The translations under genes and the position numbers were made by a program. Under the pieces are notes generated by a model. It was not told where the DNA came from. It did no database searches and saw only the letters and a list, made by a program, of their open reading frames with translations. DNA of 64,000 nucleotides, from NCBI GenBank assembly GCA_035944135.1, contig DASZBM010000002.1, forward strand, positions 1,426,001 to 1,490,000, written 5' to 3'. The DNA is from Acidobacteriaceae bacterium. GTDB lineage: Bacteria; Acidobacteriota; Terriglobia; Terriglobales; Acidobacteriaceae. This document shows, one piece after another, positions 20,292 through 28,483 of the stretch. How positions within the stretch are numbered: position 1 is the stretch's first letter; each line of letters begins with the position of its first letter.

Positions 20292-20597
20292 TCAGCGTGC
20301 CTGCTTCTTTTGAAACTCCACACTAAGCCACAAACCAATCACTGCAATCCCCGCAAAGAACACCGCCAGCGCGGGCATCCCGCTGCCCACATGCCCAGGG
20401 CGCAGCAGCACATACCCAATCACGATATTCACCAGCGCCCAGACCATGTTCACCGGTGCCGACGACAAGCCCTTCCCCGGCGGCTTCGCAAACGGGCTCG
20501 GAAACGGATCGCCCGAGATCCCATGCACAAAGTGCGGGACCGCATTCGCAAGAAACATCCCCGCAAAGAAACACGCCACGTAGTTGTACCAATGCAT
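20292..20597 (-). CDS. Small inner-membrane protein of unknown function
   Basis: 101 residues from the ATG at 20597, with GAGGAG upstream. Three hydrophobic segments are visible: near the N-terminus (YVACFFAGMFLANAVPHFVHG), in the middle (MVWALVNIVIGYVLL) and near the end (LAVFFAGIAVIGLWLSV). The start is only 11 bp after the MFS stop codon, so it is the third gene of a MarR-MFS-membrane protein operon. The NAVPHFVHG motif also occurs in other short conserved membrane proteins of unknown role; I do not assign a function. Confidence 0.7.
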   Translation of the reverse strand: MHWYNYVACFFAGMFLANAVPHFVHGISGDPFPSPFAKPPGKGLSSAPVNMVWALVNIVIGYVLLRPGHVGSGMPALAVFFAGIAVIGLWLSVEFQKKQAR

Positions 20598-20607
20598 CAG
20601 CTTCTCC

Positions 20608-21948
20608 TCATACTGTGCTGCTTTCTTCAACGCACAAATCCGCATCGCCGCTCGCCGGCATTAGTCCATTCTCCTCATACACCGGCAGCATCTCCCGATT
20701 GACCGCCGGCAGCCAGAACGTAAACCACGCGGCTCCGAGCACACAAAATGCACCCGTAATCATCACCGTGTGCGGCGCTCCAATCTTGTGCGCCAGGAAA
20801 CCCGCGAGCAGGCTCCCAAATGGCGCCGTACCCACAAACGCCATCGTGTAATAGCTCATCACTCGGGCGCGCTTGTCCTCGGTCACCAGTGACTGAATCA
20901 CTGTATTCACAGCCGCCGCGCACTGCATCATGCCGAAACCCACAAACAGCATCAGCACCAGCGACAGCCACAGCACATGCGAAAGCCCAAACAGAATCAA
21001 CCCCGCGCCAAACATCGCCGCTGAGATCTGAATCATCCGAGTCAGCCCGATCACCGACTTCCGCACTGCCAATGACATCGCCGAGACCAGAGCGCCCACG
21101 CCCGACGCTCCCGTCAACCACCCGAGCGTATGCGCGCCTCCATGCAGCACCTGCCCTGCGAACACCGGCAGCAGTACCGCATACGGCCATCCCATCAAAC
21201 TCACGACAGCGAACAGCATCAGCGCCACGCGAATCGGCCGAAACCCGCGCACATAAGCCCATCCCTCGCGCATCTGCTCCAGCATGCTTTTCGTATGCCG
21301 CCGCACATCCATTGGCTTGACGCGCATCATCAGCAACGACGCAATCACCGCGAGGTAACTCACGCCGTCAATAAGAAAACACCATCCCTCACCTGCTGCG
21401 GCCACCACCACACCCGCAACCGCCGGTCCCACCAGCCGCGCCGCATTCACCATCGACGAATTAATCGCAATCGCATTCGGCAGATCTTCCTTGTCCTCCA
21501 CCATCTGCACCAGGAACGACTGTCTTCCCGGCATGTCGAGCGCATTGATCACGCCCTGCAGCGCCGCGAGCCCGATAATCTCCCAAAGATTGATGACACC
21601 CATCAGCGTCAGCGCCGCCATCGCGAGCGACTGAACTGCCGCCGCTGCCTGCGTCCACACCAGCAGCTTGCGCCGGTCCAGCCGCTCCACCCACACACCT
21701 GCAAACGGCCCCAGCAGAAACGTCAGAATCTGTCCGGCAAAGCTCACCACACCCAGCAGCAGCGCCGAGTGCGTCAGCCTGTACACCAGCCAGCTTGTCG
21801 CCAGCCGCGTCATCCACGTCCCCATCAGCGACGTGCCCTGGCCCATGAAGTACAGCCTGAAATTTCTGTGCTGCAGCGCCCGCCACGCATGCGACACGGA
21901 ACCTAATCTGCCGCCGGTCTTTTCGCCGCTCAACTCGGGCCTCTTCAC
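20608..21948 (-). CDS. MFS exporter (EntS-like group)
   Basis: Major facilitator transporter of 446 residues with about 12 membrane segments. The first cytoplasmic loop carries GVWVERLDRRKLL, which corresponds to motif A. N-terminal NFRLYFMGQGTSLMGTWMTRLATSWLVY is typical of the EntS-like drug/siderophore exporter group. Its start overlaps the end of the upstream MarR gene by 4 bp (21945-21948), so the two are translationally coupled and MarR very likely controls it. The exported compound is unknown. Confidence 0.9.
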   Translation of the reverse strand: MKRPELSGEKTGGRLGSVSHAWRALQHRNFRLYFMGQGTSLMGTWMTRLATSWLVYRLTHSALLLGVVSFAGQILTFLLGPFAGVWVERLDRRKLLVWTQAAAAVQSLAMAALTLMGVINLWEIIGLAALQGVINALDMPGRQSFLVQMVEDKEDLPNAIAINSSMVNAARLVGPAVAGVVVAAAGEGWCFLIDGVSYLAVIASLLMMRVKPMDVRRHTKSMLEQMREGWAYVRGFRPIRVALMLFAVVSLMGWPYAVLLPVFAGQVLHGGAHTLGWLTGASGVGALVSAMSLAVRKSVIGLTRMIQISAAMFGAGLILFGLSHVLWLSLVLMLFVGFGMMQCAAAVNTVIQSLVTEDKRARVMSYYTMAFVGTAPFGSLLAGFLAHKIGAPHTVMITGAFCVLGAAWFTFWLPAVNREMLPVYEENGLMPASGDADLCVEESSTV

Positions 21949-22370
21949 TGCTCCGCCAGTCGCCGCAGGATCTCACCCGCTCGAAACAGCGTCTCCCGCT
22001 CACGCTTGTCGAGGCCGTCCACCCGCTTCGCGAGCCATGTGTGCCTGGCATCTTTCATACTCTTGCGCACCGCTGTTCCCTTCGCCGTCAGCGCAATCAG
22101 CCTCTGCCGCCCGTCTGTAGGATGCGGTCGCCTCGCCACCATTCCACTCTTCGCCAGCACCGCCACCGTCGCGCCCATAGACTGCGGCTTCACGCCTTCT
22201 GCCCGCGCCAAATCCGCCGTCGTCGCCGGCCCCTCGCGGTCCAGCCTCGCCAGCACTGTCGATTCACTCAGCGAAAGCTCATGCGCCCGTCCCTCCGCGC
22301 GCATCCTTCGCACCAGCAGCCCAATCGCGCGGGTAAGCTCCTGCAGCTCGGGCTCGGGCTTGATCGCCAT
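21945..22370 (-). CDS. MarR-family transcriptional regulator
   Basis: 141-residue winged-helix repressor type. The recognition part (TTADLARAEGVKPQSMGATV) and the wing (RRPHPTDGRQRLIALTAKG) fit the family. First gene of an operon with an MFS exporter and a small membrane protein. Two adjacent perfect palindromes 42-55 and 29-42 bp upstream (22399-22425) are good candidates for its own operator, so autorepression relieved by an exported ligand is likely. Confidence 0.9.
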   Translation of the reverse strand: MAIKPEPELQELTRAIGLLVRRMRAEGRAHELSLSESTVLARLDREGPATTADLARAEGVKPQSMGATVAVLAKSGMVARRPHPTDGRQRLIALTAKGTAVRKSMKDARHTWLAKRVDGLDKRERETLFRAGEILRRLAEQ

Positions 22371-22391
22371 ACACAGCTATTTTGTCATATC

Positions 22392-22425
22392 GGAAGTCGA
22401 ACTTCCAAGTTCGCCTTCCAAGGCG
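22392..22425. promoter_or_regulatory. Tandem palindromes, probable MarR operator
   Basis: GAACTTCCAAGTTC (22399-22412) and CGCCTTCCAAGGCG (22412-22425) are both perfect palindromes sharing the core CTTCCAAG, spaced 13 bp centre to centre. A third overlapping palindrome, GGAAGTCGAACTTCC, lies at 22392-22406. They sit just upstream of the MarR start at 22370. Confidence 0.6.
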
Positions 22426-22438
22426 ACCTTCTGACCAT

Positions 22439-23302
22439 TCACTCAACCGCGCCCATAAGCATCAGCGCCCTCTGCGCAAACGGCGAGTACACCAGCAGCG
22501 GCATGCAGGCAACCGCCAGTCCCACGCTCATGTGATGCAGCAGCAGCGCGGGGCTCAGCGCCCACAACAGGTCCATCACCAGCAGCCCCGGCCATAACTG
22601 CAAAAACTTCTGCCGCGCCCTCGGCGCCCGAAACAACACCGCACAAACCACAAACACGCGCACCGGAATTAGCACGGCTGCAGTCACCACAATCACCCGG
22701 AACGCCGCGTGCGCGTAACTCAGCGGACTCAACAGCTCGCCAATCTCTCCCAGGTTCGCAAGCGCGCCGACATAAAACCCCACATACATCACCTGCAACA
22801 GCACAAACAACGTCCTCACCACTGCGTGTGAGCTCCGCGGCAAATCTTCCGGTCCCGCGAGGACCCTCTCCAGGAAGCCGCGATCATGGACAACCTCGAC
22901 CTGGGTGCCCCATTCATCGCGCAGCGATGGGTGGGATTGAACTTGCGCGGGTGAGGCCACCGGCATCTCAATCCTCTCGACCGGCGCCACGAACCTGTAC
23001 CCTCGCCGCGCCAGCGTCTCCACAAATCGAGGGCTCCCCGCCTTATCGCCCAGCGCCTCGCGCACGCGGTTCACCGCCGAGTTCACGCCGTGCTCATAGT
23101 CCACAAACGTCCCCTCCGGCCATAGCTCCCGGCTGATCTCCTCCCGCGTCACCACCTCGCCCTGACGCTCCACCAGCATCATCAGCACCTGGAACGGCTG
23201 CGCATGAATCCGCACTCTCACACCCTGCCGGCGCAGCTCGCCCGTCGCGGCATCCGCCTCAAACGCACCAAACCGATACCGCCTCGCCGCCACTCGTTCC
23301 AC
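22439..23302 (-). CDS. Winged-helix DNA-binding protein fused to a multi-pass membrane domain
   Basis: 287 residues from a GTG at 23302 with GGAGG eight bases upstream. Residues about 5-105 are an OmpR/CadC-type winged helix (FGAFEADAATGELRRQG, then LWPEGTFVDYEHGVNSAVNR and ARRGYRFVAPV). A linker (about 110-150) leads to about four hydrophobic segments to the C-terminus. CadC-like proteins usually carry a single membrane span and a periplasmic sensor; here several spans are present instead. The linker codons include a copy of the CCCCATTC hairpin repeat (22904-22940). It may be a one-component membrane-bound regulator; its target is unknown. Confidence 0.75.
   Translation of the reverse strand: MERVAARRYRFGAFEADAATGELRRQGVRVRIHAQPFQVLMMLVERQGEVVTREEISRELWPEGTFVDYEHGVNSAVNRVREALGDKAGSPRFVETLARRGYRFVAPVERIEMPVASPAQVQSHPSLRDEWGTQVEVVHDRGFLERVLAGPEDLPRSSHAVVRTLFVLLQVMYVGFYVGALANLGEIGELLSPLSYAHAAFRVIVVTAAVLIPVRVFVVCAVLFRAPRARQKFLQLWPGLLVMDLLWALSPALLLHHMSVGLAVACMPLLVYSPFAQRALMLMGAVE
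22904..22940. repeat. CCCCATTC hairpin repeat, copy 1 (inside coding sequence)
   Basis: GGGTGCCCCATTC, a 6-bp stem (CATCGC 22916-22921 and GCGATG 22925-22930) and GGGTGGGATT, matching the layout of the intergenic copies at 60362 and 62007 but with a different stem. It is translated as part of the linker of the winged-helix membrane protein. Confidence 0.55.
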
Positions 23303-23472
23303 CGTCACGGCCTCCAGTCTACCCAACACTCGTGCTCCTAACGCCTCCTCACGCATTTGAGATCGCCCCGCAACCCACTCACCGCAAACCACTTCCGCCG
23401 TGAGATTCAATTCTTCTCCGCGTTACCTCTCTTGCATTGCGCCGGCCGCCCACAGCCCTCAACCTGAAACCC

Positions 23473-24243
23473 ATGAAACGCCATCTGTCTCTCTTCATCG
23501 GCGCTTTTCTTCTTCTCCGAGCACCACGCATTCTCGCCGAAGCCTCCCCCACCGCCCTCGCCGCCTTCAACACCTACGCCGGCCACGTCGAGTCCGGACT
23601 CGCACAACGGCACCACACACCCGAAACCTTCCTCGAGCTCAACCCCACCCAACGCGCACGCCTCCGCTCCGGCGAACTCCTGATCGAAAACCTCACCCCC
23701 GCCTCCCAACCCTCCGACGCCCTCATCCACCACTGGCGCGCCACCGCGTTCGTCCCCAACGCGACACCCGCCGACTTCGAGCGCCTCCTCCGCGATTTCT
23801 CCGCGTACCCGCACAACTTCGCGCCCGAGATCCTCTCCTCCACCGTCCTCACCAGCACCCCCACCCACACGCTTTTGCGCCTCCGTACGCGCCAGCACCA
23901 CGTCATCACCGTCGTCCTCGACACCACCTGCGACGTCGCCTTCGCCGCACTCGATCCCGCTCACGGCTACTCCATCTCCCGCAGCACCCGCATCGACGAA
24001 ATCACCCCCTCAGGCGATCAGGGCTTCCTCTACCGCCTCAACACCTACTGGAGCTACGAGCAGCGTGCCGGCGGCCTCTACCTCCAGCTCGAATCCCTCT
24101 CACTCACCCGCGCCATCCCCCGCGGCCTCGCCTGGGCCGTCCGTCCGTACCTCGAATCCATCCCGCGCGAATCACTCCTTTTCACCCTCAACTCCGCGCG
24201 CAACGCCCTCCGCAAACCGCCTCAACTGAAAACTGCTAACTGA
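23473..24243 (+). CDS. Exported SRPBCC/START-like protein of unknown function
   Basis: 256 residues with a signal peptide (1-23, ending RILAEA). The second half contains NTYWSYEQRAGGLYLQLESL and SLTRAIPRGLAWAVRPYLE followed by ESLLFTLNSARNAL, the pattern of SRPBCC-type ligand-binding proteins found in Acidobacteria. First of three same-strand genes with a CDP-alcohol phosphotransferase and a GtrA-like protein. The last few residues and the stop codon are encoded inside a heptamer array (24223-24257). No clear ribosome site; an in-frame ATG at 23437 is the alternative start. Confidence 0.65.
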   Translation: MKRHLSLFIGAFLLLRAPRILAEASPTALAAFNTYAGHVESGLAQRHHTPETFLELNPTQRARLRSGELLIENLTPASQPSDALIHHWRATAFVPNATPADFERLLRDFSAYPHNFAPEILSSTVLTSTPTHTLLRLRTRQHHVITVVLDTTCDVAFAALDPAHGYSISRSTRIDEITPSGDQGFLYRLNTYWSYEQRAGGLYLQLESLSLTRAIPRGLAWAVRPYLESIPRESLLFTLNSARNALRKPPQLKTAN

Positions 24244-24257
24244 GAACTCAAAACTGA
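24223..24257. repeat. Heptamer tandem array 3 (AACTGAA-type)
   Basis: Five 7-bp units (CAACTGA, AAACTGC, TAACTGA, GAACTCA, AAACTGA). The stop codon of the preceding gene (24241-24243) is inside the array. Unit sequence differs from the CAGCTCG arrays but period, copy number and location at a gene border agree. Confidence 0.7.
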
Positions 24258-24294
24258 ATCACAAGACTTCTCTCTCGATCAGAAAGGACCTCGC

Positions 24295-25017
24295 ATGAGC
24301 ACGAACTCACTCACACCAACAGCACCCATGTACACGCCCGCCGTCCGCATCAACCGCTCACTCACCGCCAACGCTGAACGCCGTCTCCTCGAACACCTCG
24401 CCGCGCGCACACCGCGCGGCATCACCTCCGACCACCTCACCCTCCTCGGCTGGGCCGCGCAGATCTTCGCCGGTCTCTTCTACGCACTCTCCCGCACGCA
24501 CCCGCTCGCACTCCTCGCCGTCAACGCCTGCATCATCCTCAACTGGCTCGGCGACTCACTCGACGGCACACTCGCCCGCGTTCGCGATCAACAGCGCCCG
24601 CGCTTCGGCTTCTACGTCGACCACATCACCGATCTCTTCGGCGTCACCGCACTCCTCACCGGCCTCGCCTTCTCCGGCCTCGCGCACCCGCTCGTCGCCG
24701 CCGCCATGCTCGTCGGCTTCCTTCTTCTTTCCGCCGAAAGCTTCCTCGCTACCCACACCCTCGCGCGCTTCGAGCTCTCACAATTTCTCTTCGGCCCCAC
24801 CGAACTCCGCCTTCTGCTCATCATCGGCAACCTCTTCCTCCTGCGCAGCCCCTACGCGCACATCCCCTTCACTCACTCACCGGCTCACAGCATCCTGCTC
24901 TTCGACCTCGGCGGCATCATCGGCTCCGTCTGCATGATCGCCCTCGCTATCACCCTCACCCTCCGCCACACCGCTCAACTCTTCCACGCCGAACCCCTGC
25001 CGCGCGCAGAGCCTTAA
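24295..25017 (+). CDS. CDP-alcohol phosphatidyltransferase family protein
   Basis: 240-residue polytopic membrane enzyme. The signature D-x2-DG-x2-AR-x8-G-x3-D-x3-D is present as DSLDGTLARVRD followed by GFYVDHITD, so all metal-binding aspartates are intact. Members swap the CMP of a CDP-activated lipid for an alcohol such as inositol or glycerol phosphate at the inner membrane. AGAAAGGA lies before the ATG. Middle gene of the 23.5-25.5 kb trio; the acceptor alcohol cannot be told from sequence. Confidence 0.87.
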   Translation: MSTNSLTPTAPMYTPAVRINRSLTANAERRLLEHLAARTPRGITSDHLTLLGWAAQIFAGLFYALSRTHPLALLAVNACIILNWLGDSLDGTLARVRDQQRPRFGFYVDHITDLFGVTALLTGLAFSGLAHPLVAAAMLVGFLLLSAESFLATHTLARFELSQFLFGPTELRLLLIIGNLFLLRSPYAHIPFTHSPAHSILLFDLGGIIGSVCMIALAITLTLRHTAQLFHAEPLPRAEP

Positions 25018-25021
25018 CGGA

Positions 25022-25056
25022 CAGCTCGTAGCTGGCAGCTCGTAGCTCGTAGCTGA
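25022..25056. repeat. Heptamer tandem array 4 (CAGCTCG-type)
   Basis: Five 7-bp units (CAGCTCG, TAGCTGG, CAGCTCG, TAGCTCG, TAGCTGA) start five bases after the stop of the CDP-alcohol enzyme and separate it from the GtrA-like gene. Confidence 0.75.
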
Positions 25057-25110
25057 TTGCAAACCCCTTCGCCGGATCTCTCCCAACCTTCACCACTCAG
25101 AGAAACCACC

Positions 25111-25548
25111 ATGAACCCGCTCAAACGCTTCCTCCGCTTCAACCTCGTCGGCATCCTCGGCATCCTCGTCCAACTCACCACCCTGGCAATCCTCGACCGC
25201 GCGCTTCCGCACCACTACCTCCTCACGTCCACCATCGCGGTCGAGCTCACGCTCCTCCACAACTTCCTCTGGCACCTCCGCTACACCTGGCCTGAAACAC
25301 GTTCGCCGCTCGGTGCTCTCGTCCGTTTCCATCTCTCCAACGGCCTCATCTCGCTTTTCGGAAACATCGCGCTCATGCATCTTTTCGTTCACTCTCTGCA
25401 CGCGCCGATCCTCATAGCGAACGCCCTCACTATCGCCTGTTGTGGCATCGTCAACTTTCTCCTCGCCCACCACTGGGCCTTCGCCGAAGGCCTCGGCAAG
25501 CCCGACCAGCTTCCGCCTGTCTGCAACAGCGCACAGCCAATCACATGA
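25111..25548 (+). CDS. GtrA-like membrane protein
   Basis: 145 residues with four membrane segments, the size and layout of GtrA/DPMS-like proteins. Typical features are FNLVGILGILVQL near the start, HNFLWHLRYTWPE in the middle and NFLLAHHWAFAE at the end. GtrA-like proteins are thought to move polyprenyl-phosphate-linked sugars across the inner membrane or to help membrane glycosyltransferases. No glycosyltransferase is adjacent, which is unusual; the neighbours are a CDP-alcohol phosphotransferase and an SRPBCC-like exported protein. Start at the ATG at 25111. Confidence 0.87.
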   Translation: MNPLKRFLRFNLVGILGILVQLTTLAILDRALPHHYLLTSTIAVELTLLHNFLWHLRYTWPETRSPLGALVRFHLSNGLISLFGNIALMHLFVHSLHAPILIANALTIACCGIVNFLLAHHWAFAEGLGKPDQLPPVCNSAQPIT

Positions 25549-25608
25549 GCGCATAGGTCCGCTCAAAACTTAACGTGCGTCCGCACGCCAACGCGCTAAA
25601 CTTACGCC

Positions 25609-27086
25609 GTGCAAAACGACCTCCTCGAAATTGCGCGCCGTCAAGCCGAAAACTCCGATCCACCCATCCGCGCCGCCGCCCTGCTCCGCATCGCCCGCGC
25701 CGAATCCTCAAACGCCATTTTGCACGAAGCACTCTCCTCGAAGCCCTCGACGCCATCCGAAACCTCCCCAACCACGCTCGCCAGCCCCTCTTCGATGAAG
25801 CACGCAACGTCGCCGCGGCCCTCTCTCCTAACCTGCTTGCCGAAATCCAGATCACCCCGCGTAGCGCACTCAACGAATTCGCCTCACTCAACGTCGTTCA
25901 GATCATGTTGACCTACGGCCACATTGACGCCGCTTTCGACTATCTGTTGCACCACGACGACCCCGCATCTTTTCCTTTCCTCTCTGTCTCCGCCGTCGTT
26001 CACCGGAGCGACGCACACACTCCCGAAGCGACCGATCGCCGCCTCAATCTGCTCCGCCACGCCGTCGAGATCTGGCGCCGGTCCCCCTCCAGCTTTTCTC
26101 CGCATCGCCACGGCAATTTCACCAGGCTCTTCAGCCATCTCTGGGACCAGTTCCCTTCCGCCGAAGCTCTCGCAATCGCTCACACGATCGTGGATCGCGC
26201 CGCCGACGAGCCGGACGACGGAGGCTCCTGTGGGTACACCGACGAAGTTCACTTCACCTCGCTCCGTCAGGACACTCTGTTCCAGATCCTGCATGTTCTC
26301 CGGCATCTCGACCCCGCACTTGCGCAGTCGCTCATCGACTCTCACCCTCAGCTCGCCCTCGCCGCTCGCCGCTACCCCAACGGCCTCGAAACATTTCACC
26401 AGGAGATGGAAGCGGAAACAGAACGCCGCAAAGCCGCAGGCGCAACCTGCGGTGGCGGCTTCATCTTCGCCGGCGACCCTGCAGACTTCGACCGCCAGCG
26501 CAGACTCTTCGAAGCCACGCACAGCGGAGACTTCGAGCCATCCATCCAGGACGCTCTCGAGAAATACCAGCAAGACACCGCGCCCGAAACCCGCAACCAC
26601 GCGCCAAAAGCCTACTGGCCCTCCACCGGCGCCTTTCGCACACTCTTCTATCAGGCCGGCAAACGGCTCGGCCCTGACGCAGCCGCGCTCTTAGTTCGCA
26701 TCCCAGACGACGACATTCGTCTCTTCGCCACCATCGAACTCGCCGCAGCCCTGGCCGGCGTTCCGGCATCGTCGATCACGACGATGAAACAACCGCACCC
26801 ACTGGACGCTCGCGGCATGCCAACGCGCGCACGGATCACCAGCGCGCATTCATCGCTCCCCACAGGCCCCCCAATGCGCAGCCCGGACGGCCGCCTCATT
26901 CGCTGCCCCGAATGCCAGTTTCAGCCGCCTGATGGCATGCACTGGCAATGCAAATGCGGCCATGCCTGGAACACCTTCTGGACCGCAGGCAACTGTCCCG
27001 CATGCCACTTTCAATGGGAGGTCACGCAATGTCCCTCCTGCCGCGAAATGTCGGAACACCAGGCCTGGTATGTGCCTGAACCCTAG
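25609..27086 (+). CDS. Zinc-ribbon protein of unknown function, with an apparent frameshift near codon 35
   Basis: The natural N-terminus (GTG at 25609, QNDLLEIARRQAENSD, IRAAALLRIARAESS) lies in one frame, and the rest, starting RHFARSTLLEALDAIRNLP, lies in the -1 frame from about 25711-25719. Restoring one base there would give a continuous protein of about 490 residues. The body is helical, repeat-like (HEAT/TPR feel). The C-terminus is a double zinc ribbon with CPEC, CKC, CPAC and CPSC pairs. A read-through frame from 25575 exists, but its first 45 residues are Arg/Pro-rich and look non-coding. It may be a decayed gene, an assembly error or a programmed -1 shift (a TTTT run is at 25718-25721). 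Confidence 0.6.
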
Positions 27087-27184
27087 CTTCGCCGGCGCCC
27101 AATATTCTCCATTCGCAACAATTTGTATATTGAAAGCAAGCAAGGAGATGCCGTCCCAAAGCATCTCCCGCATCCAGGAGAGCC

Positions 27185-28483
27185 GTGCCCATTCATCCTT
27201 ACCCTCGCCGCAGATTCATCTCACTGATGCTTGCAGCTCCATTCTTCGGATCTGCATTGATGGCCGGTGCAGAGTCTTCTTCCGATGCCCTCATTACCGA
27301 CTTCGGCGCGAAACCTGACGCCAACACCATCAACACCAAAGCCATTCAGGCCGCGATCGACCATCTCGCCGCACGCCGCGGAGGAACCGTCGTCGTCCCG
27401 CAGGGCATCTTCGTCAGCGGCGCGCTCTTCGTCAAGCCGAAGGTAAACCTGCGCCTCACGGCCGGTGCCGTGCTCCGCTGCTCAACAGACATGAGCAACT
27501 TCCCCGTGCAACGCACACGCATCGAAGGCCACTTCGAAGAAAAGTTCAACCCCGCGCTCATCAACGCATCCCACTGCGACGGCTTCCAACTCACCGGCGA
27601 AGGCACCCTCGATGGCGCCGGCCGCCCCATCTGGGACGAATTCTGGAAGGAGCGAAACGCCGCTCCCGACCCGCACAACTTCCCCAACCTCGGCATCCCT
27701 CGCGCCCGCCTCGCGCTTATCGAACACTCACGCGACGTCAAGATCGACGGCATCACCTTCAAGGATTCGCAGTTCTGGAACCTCCACCTCTACAACAACG
27801 ACGGCGTTCTCGTGCACAACGTCCGCTTCCAGGTTCCCGACGACTACAAGCAGGCCCCCAGCACCGACGGCATCGACGTCGACAGCTCCCGCAACGTCAC
27901 CATCGACGGCTGCTTCTTCTCCGTCACCGACGACTGCATCGCCCTGAAAGGCTCCAAAGGCCCGCACGCCATGGACGACACCACCAGCCCGCCTGTCGAA
28001 CACATCCGCGTTCGCAACTGCACCTACAAGCGCGGCGGCGGTGTCCTCACCCTCGGCAGCGAAGCCACCATCGTTCGCGACGTCGTCGTCGAGAACTGCA
28101 AAATCATCGGCAACGTCCGCATCGCCACCCTCAAGCTACGCGCCGACACGCCACAGCACTACGAAGACATCACCTTCCGCAACATCACCTCAGACACCAC
28201 CGCCGGCCCGATCATCGCCGTCCAGCCCTGGTCGCAGTACTTCAATCTCCAGGGCCAGGCGCCGCCGCAATCTGTCGTGCGCAACCTCACACTCACCGGC
28301 ATCAAGGGTCACTACGCCGCCTTCGGCACCATCAAGCCCAACCCCGGCCAGACCAAAATCAGCAACGTTCTCCTCAAAGACTTCGACGTCATCCTCCCGC
28401 AGGACAAGGACAAGCTCGCCGTCTCCGGCGTCACCAATCTCAAATTCGAAAACGTCATCGTCAACGGCCAGCCGCAGTCCTAG
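27185..28483 (+). CDS. Glycoside hydrolase family 28 (polygalacturonase-like)
   Basis: Secreted pectin-type hydrolase of 432 residues with a right-handed beta-helix. GTG start at 27185 with AGGAGA upstream; the N-terminus (RRRF then a hydrophobic stretch to SALMAGA) looks like a Tat-type signal peptide. GH28 motifs: STDGIDVDSS (NTD-like), VTDDCIALKG (the catalytic DD) and GGGVLTLGSE in place of the usual G-H-G motif, so the His is not evident; TLKLRAD stands near the usual RIK site. Substrate may be a modified galacturonan. The gene ends 4 bp inside the convergent SDR gene. Confidence 0.9.
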   Translation: MPIHPYPRRRFISLMLAAPFFGSALMAGAESSSDALITDFGAKPDANTINTKAIQAAIDHLAARRGGTVVVPQGIFVSGALFVKPKVNLRLTAGAVLRCSTDMSNFPVQRTRIEGHFEEKFNPALINASHCDGFQLTGEGTLDGAGRPIWDEFWKERNAAPDPHNFPNLGIPRARLALIEHSRDVKIDGITFKDSQFWNLHLYNNDGVLVHNVRFQVPDDYKQAPSTDGIDVDSSRNVTIDGCFFSVTDDCIALKGSKGPHAMDDTTSPPVEHIRVRNCTYKRGGGVLTLGSEATIVRDVVVENCKIIGNVRIATLKLRADTPQHYEDITFRNITSDTTAGPIIAVQPWSQYFNLQGQAPPQSVVRNLTLTGIKGHYAAFGTIKPNPGQTKISNVLLKDFDVILPQDKDKLAVSGVTNLKFENVIVNGQPQS

